DNA from: Formicarius rufipectus
Taxonomy: Eukaryota > Chordata > Aves > Passeriformes > Formicariidae
NCBI GenBank assembly: GCA_013399695.1
Contig: VXAU01003708.1
Location: forward strand, 222,266-286,265
Direction: 5' to 3'
Length of the DNA stretch: 64,000 nt
The stretch's first letter is position 1; every line of letters starts with the position of its first letter. The translations under genes and the position numbers were made by a program. Of the stretch, positions 61,470 to 64,000 are shown in pieces. Under the pieces are notes generated by a model. That model saw nothing but the letters and a program-made list of their open reading frames with translations. It searched no databases and was not told where the DNA came from.

Positions 61470-64000
61470 TCCTGTAATTCCTCACTGGCTGCTTTATTCC
61501 ACAGTGACCTACTTTGATTAGGCAACCAGCCTTTATTTGTAAAGGAGCACGTTGTTCCTTCGCCAGTCCTCCAGTTGGAAACGGTTTCAGGTCTGGACTT
61601 CTCAGAATGAGACTGTTGATACCAATTTAATCTTGTTCATTGCTAGTTTATATCACTTGGGGACGTGCCAGGGTTGTTCTCTGCTGGGTGTCTGTTTCTC
61701 AGCAGTATTTATAGACAGGAACACTCATCCCTGTCAACTTCCAAACTTTTCTTTAGCTTCCCACTATAAAGTGGGCTCATTTCCCTTGCCCTCTCAATTT
61801 TAGCTCCTTGTTCTTCAGTGAGTTGCCCAAGCAGGAGCCTTTGCCCACAGGGTGCACAGATGTTTTGCACTGTGGACACTGGTGCTTCTCCATCCTCTGT
61901 GGCATTGCCCTGTCTGATACAGCCTGAGGCTGCTATTTTGTGCTTTGCAGTGCTGGCCACTTGTGACATTGGGAGTGACTCATTCCCTGGGCTCTTCTCT
62001 ATCCCATTGAGTTTAAATTCATCATAGAAATACCAGTGATGGACCATATCCTGTTGTGCATTGAAAGATCCTAATGGAGTTGTGGCAGCTCACCAGAAGG
62101 ATGAGCTGTTTCTCCTGACCTGTGGTCTGAAACAATACAGACCAAATCCAGCAGACACAAGTCAAGGGAAATTTTATCCATGAGTTGTTTCCCTGAAGTG
62201 TCAGCGGATCCAAGACTGGAGCCTGAGCAGAGGCATTCAGTCTAGATGTTTCAGGTTACTGGAGAGGACACTGAAGAGCTTATTTTGAAAGAAAATAACT
62301 AGGAATATGAAGAGGGATCCGGGAAAACCAGTGAGCAATTGAGGTGTGTCATCTGGTACTAAGCTTAAATGCTGTCCCTGTATAAGAGGAGGAAAAGGAG
62401 TGTAATTTGGATGTGGTGTGAGCTGAAGGCAGTGCCTTGTGGCCATGGGTGGCAGGCGCTCAGCATGGTTTGGGATTTGGAGCTGTTGAAATCTCTGATT
62501 GTTTGAAAAGGACAAAACAGTGCTCAAAGTAGAGATGACTGGGGTGGGAGGGGAGAAGGAAGGGCACGGTGAGAGCCCAGTACTTGCTGGTATCATGCTG
62601 TTCCCGAAGCTACTGTATGCAGGCTGTTTATTTGGGGTAACGATGGTGTTTCACCCTTTGCCTCTTTACCCTTTTTATCCCAGCTCAGGGCAGTGCCAGA
62701 CGGCTGGGGAAGCAGGGGACAAAGCTCCATCTAGTGTGGAAAGGGAGATGTCTGGTGTTTGCCAAATGAGAAATCCTACAGAAGCTGGTTTTCCCTAGCT
62801 TAGGCACGGGGGATATTTTTTGGTGTTGTTGTTTTGGGTCTTTTTTGTGAAAAGGATTCCAAATGCTTTGTCTCTGTAAGTGTTAATTGAGTAATTCTGG
62901 CATTCTGACAGCTGATGTTCGTTTTTGGCACTCTGGAGCACGTACAGGACTTTAATGCAACTTTAAGTAAAGTGTAATGTCAATTTAAGGCAAAATTAAA
63001 TATATGCCCTTCTATTAAGGTTAGGAATTCAATAGCCAGGTTGTGGCTCTGTGAAGAGAAGATACTTCTCAATGTATAAGATTAACACTTTTAAGGTAGA
63101 ATGTCTTTTGACCCTGACAGATCTGTACAATCTTAAACTACAGTAAGATAGATAATGCAAGTATGAATGGATGAGGCGTTTTATTGTGTGCTTCTGAAAA
63201 CAAGACAGGAATAACAAATTATCTTGAGGTTGCAAGAAATAGATTATTTCTTTCCCCCTGAACACTTGAAAAACAAATTACTGTTCCTGAAGGTGGCTTT
63301 GCAACAGCCTGTCTAGATGAATGAGAATAATGTTTTCAGTGTATTATGTGCAGATATTTCAGTGTATTATTCACTAGGTTGTCCCATCTTATCCAAAAAT
63401 AAACTGCTTGTTCTTTTACCTGTAGTACCTCTTCTACAGTTCAGTGCCAAAGACCACTGGGCAGAATCTGTCCTTGCCTGAAGCTTGTTGAAATCTTTGG
63501 GAAGGTGGGATCAAACACCCCTGTGGGCTTTTATTGCTATTTTAGGGCTTTCCATAGTTTCCACGGTGTTGGGAATACTTGGGCTTCTTCCTATTTCCAA
63601 TATTTTGAGACTACTGGGGATTGTTCCTGCTGGAGGAGGATCATGAGGAACAGAAGAAGGTGAAGTTTTCCTCCAAATGGGTAGGCTGAGGTGAGGGCAT
63701 GGTTTCCAGCACTGACTTCTTTGAACCAAGAGCCTAAAGAAATGGCAGGGTCACTTTGCTCCCAGCAGCGTGTTTGCCAAGCTTTTGTTTTGCAGAAACG
63801 TGCAGCTGCTGCCGAATCCAGACCGAGCCCTTTCCGTGGGGCTTTTTAGGGGCAGCAGCACGCTTGGCTCCTGGGCTCCAGCAAGTCTGCAACTGTACAG
63901 CATATCCAGGGGACTTTGCTGCGTGTTTATAAGGCTGGTTGACTAATGGAGCACTGTACAGTCCTCTGCTGTGGCCTGGAATAACACAAGGTGTGAACTG

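Larger units (their letters stand above)
17336..64000 (+). other. MITF: MITF intron 1 (5' part), non-coding
   Basis: The sequence starts at the exon 1A donor (GTGGGG) and runs to the window end. I looked for the shared exon 1B, whose peptide includes an MTSRILLRQQLMREQ-like segment and is fused to exon 1A in MITF-A, and for the short 1H-type first exon, and found neither. Apart from the repeats, tracts and palindromes listed separately, the whole interval is unannotatable unique DNA with scattered chance reading frames. It may hold enhancers that only cross-species alignment would show. The intron assignment rests on known MITF gene structure, with exon 1A far upstream of the other exons. Confidence 0.85.

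Noticed and set aside
63328..63374. 14-bp direct repeat TTTCAGTGTATTAT separated by 9 bp
   Set aside because: Short AT-rich repeat, easily explained by chance or slippage, with no associated feature.
1..64000. Possible enrichment of CACGTG E-boxes (sites near 1613, 4551, 12450, 22261, 35095, 40379, 47058 and 47350)
   Set aside because: The handful seen is below the roughly 15 expected for a random hexamer in 64 kb, so there is no enrichment.

Overview
This is a vertebrate, almost certainly avian, nuclear DNA window that is overwhelmingly non-coding. Four fragments match the 3' end of CR1 LINEs, the dominant retrotransposon of birds and other sauropsids, some with the family's short ATTCTATG-like tail. 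Another dispersed element near 13.4 kb resembles one I recall as abundant in many bird genomes. There are no bacterial-style operons, and the many short reading frames are chance frames in ordinary vertebrate DNA.

The one gene I can support is MITF, the bHLH-leucine-zipper transcription factor of the MiT/TFE family, on the + strand. Its distal first coding exon, exon 1A of the MITF-A isoform, lies at 17232-17335. It encodes 34 complete codons plus two bases of codon 35 and ends at a GT splice donor. It sits in a CpG island of about 0.7 kb. The island carries a 14-bp palindrome with a perfect cAMP-response element, a tandem pair of GC boxes, and two inward-facing motifs like the ZNF143/THAP11 (SBS/ACTACA) promoter element.

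Layout: (1) positions 1 to about 16.9 kb are the upstream flank, with no recognisable gene. They hold an A/C-only tract, an AT-rich stretch, a C14 run, a cluster of AACCAGTT-type palindromes that looks like an old transposon relic, a 19-bp tandem duplication, a retrovirus-like avian repeat with an apparent internal deletion, and a CR1 tail abutting the promoter. (2) About 16.93-17.62 kb is the MITF-A promoter and exon 1A. (3) 17.34 kb to the end is read as the start of MITF intron 1. I found no shared exon 1B and none of the alternative first exons I know. The intron holds microsatellites, long T tracts, three CR1 fragments, a 15-bp perfect inverted repeat and a 12-bp palindrome centred on an E-box.

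No new multi-gene system is visible. The observations most worth checking are the motif architecture of the MITF-A promoter, a diverged ~60-bp duplication straddling it whose CpG differences look like methylation decay in the outer copy, the hairpin at 23.9 kb and the palindrome cluster at 9.9-10.1 kb.
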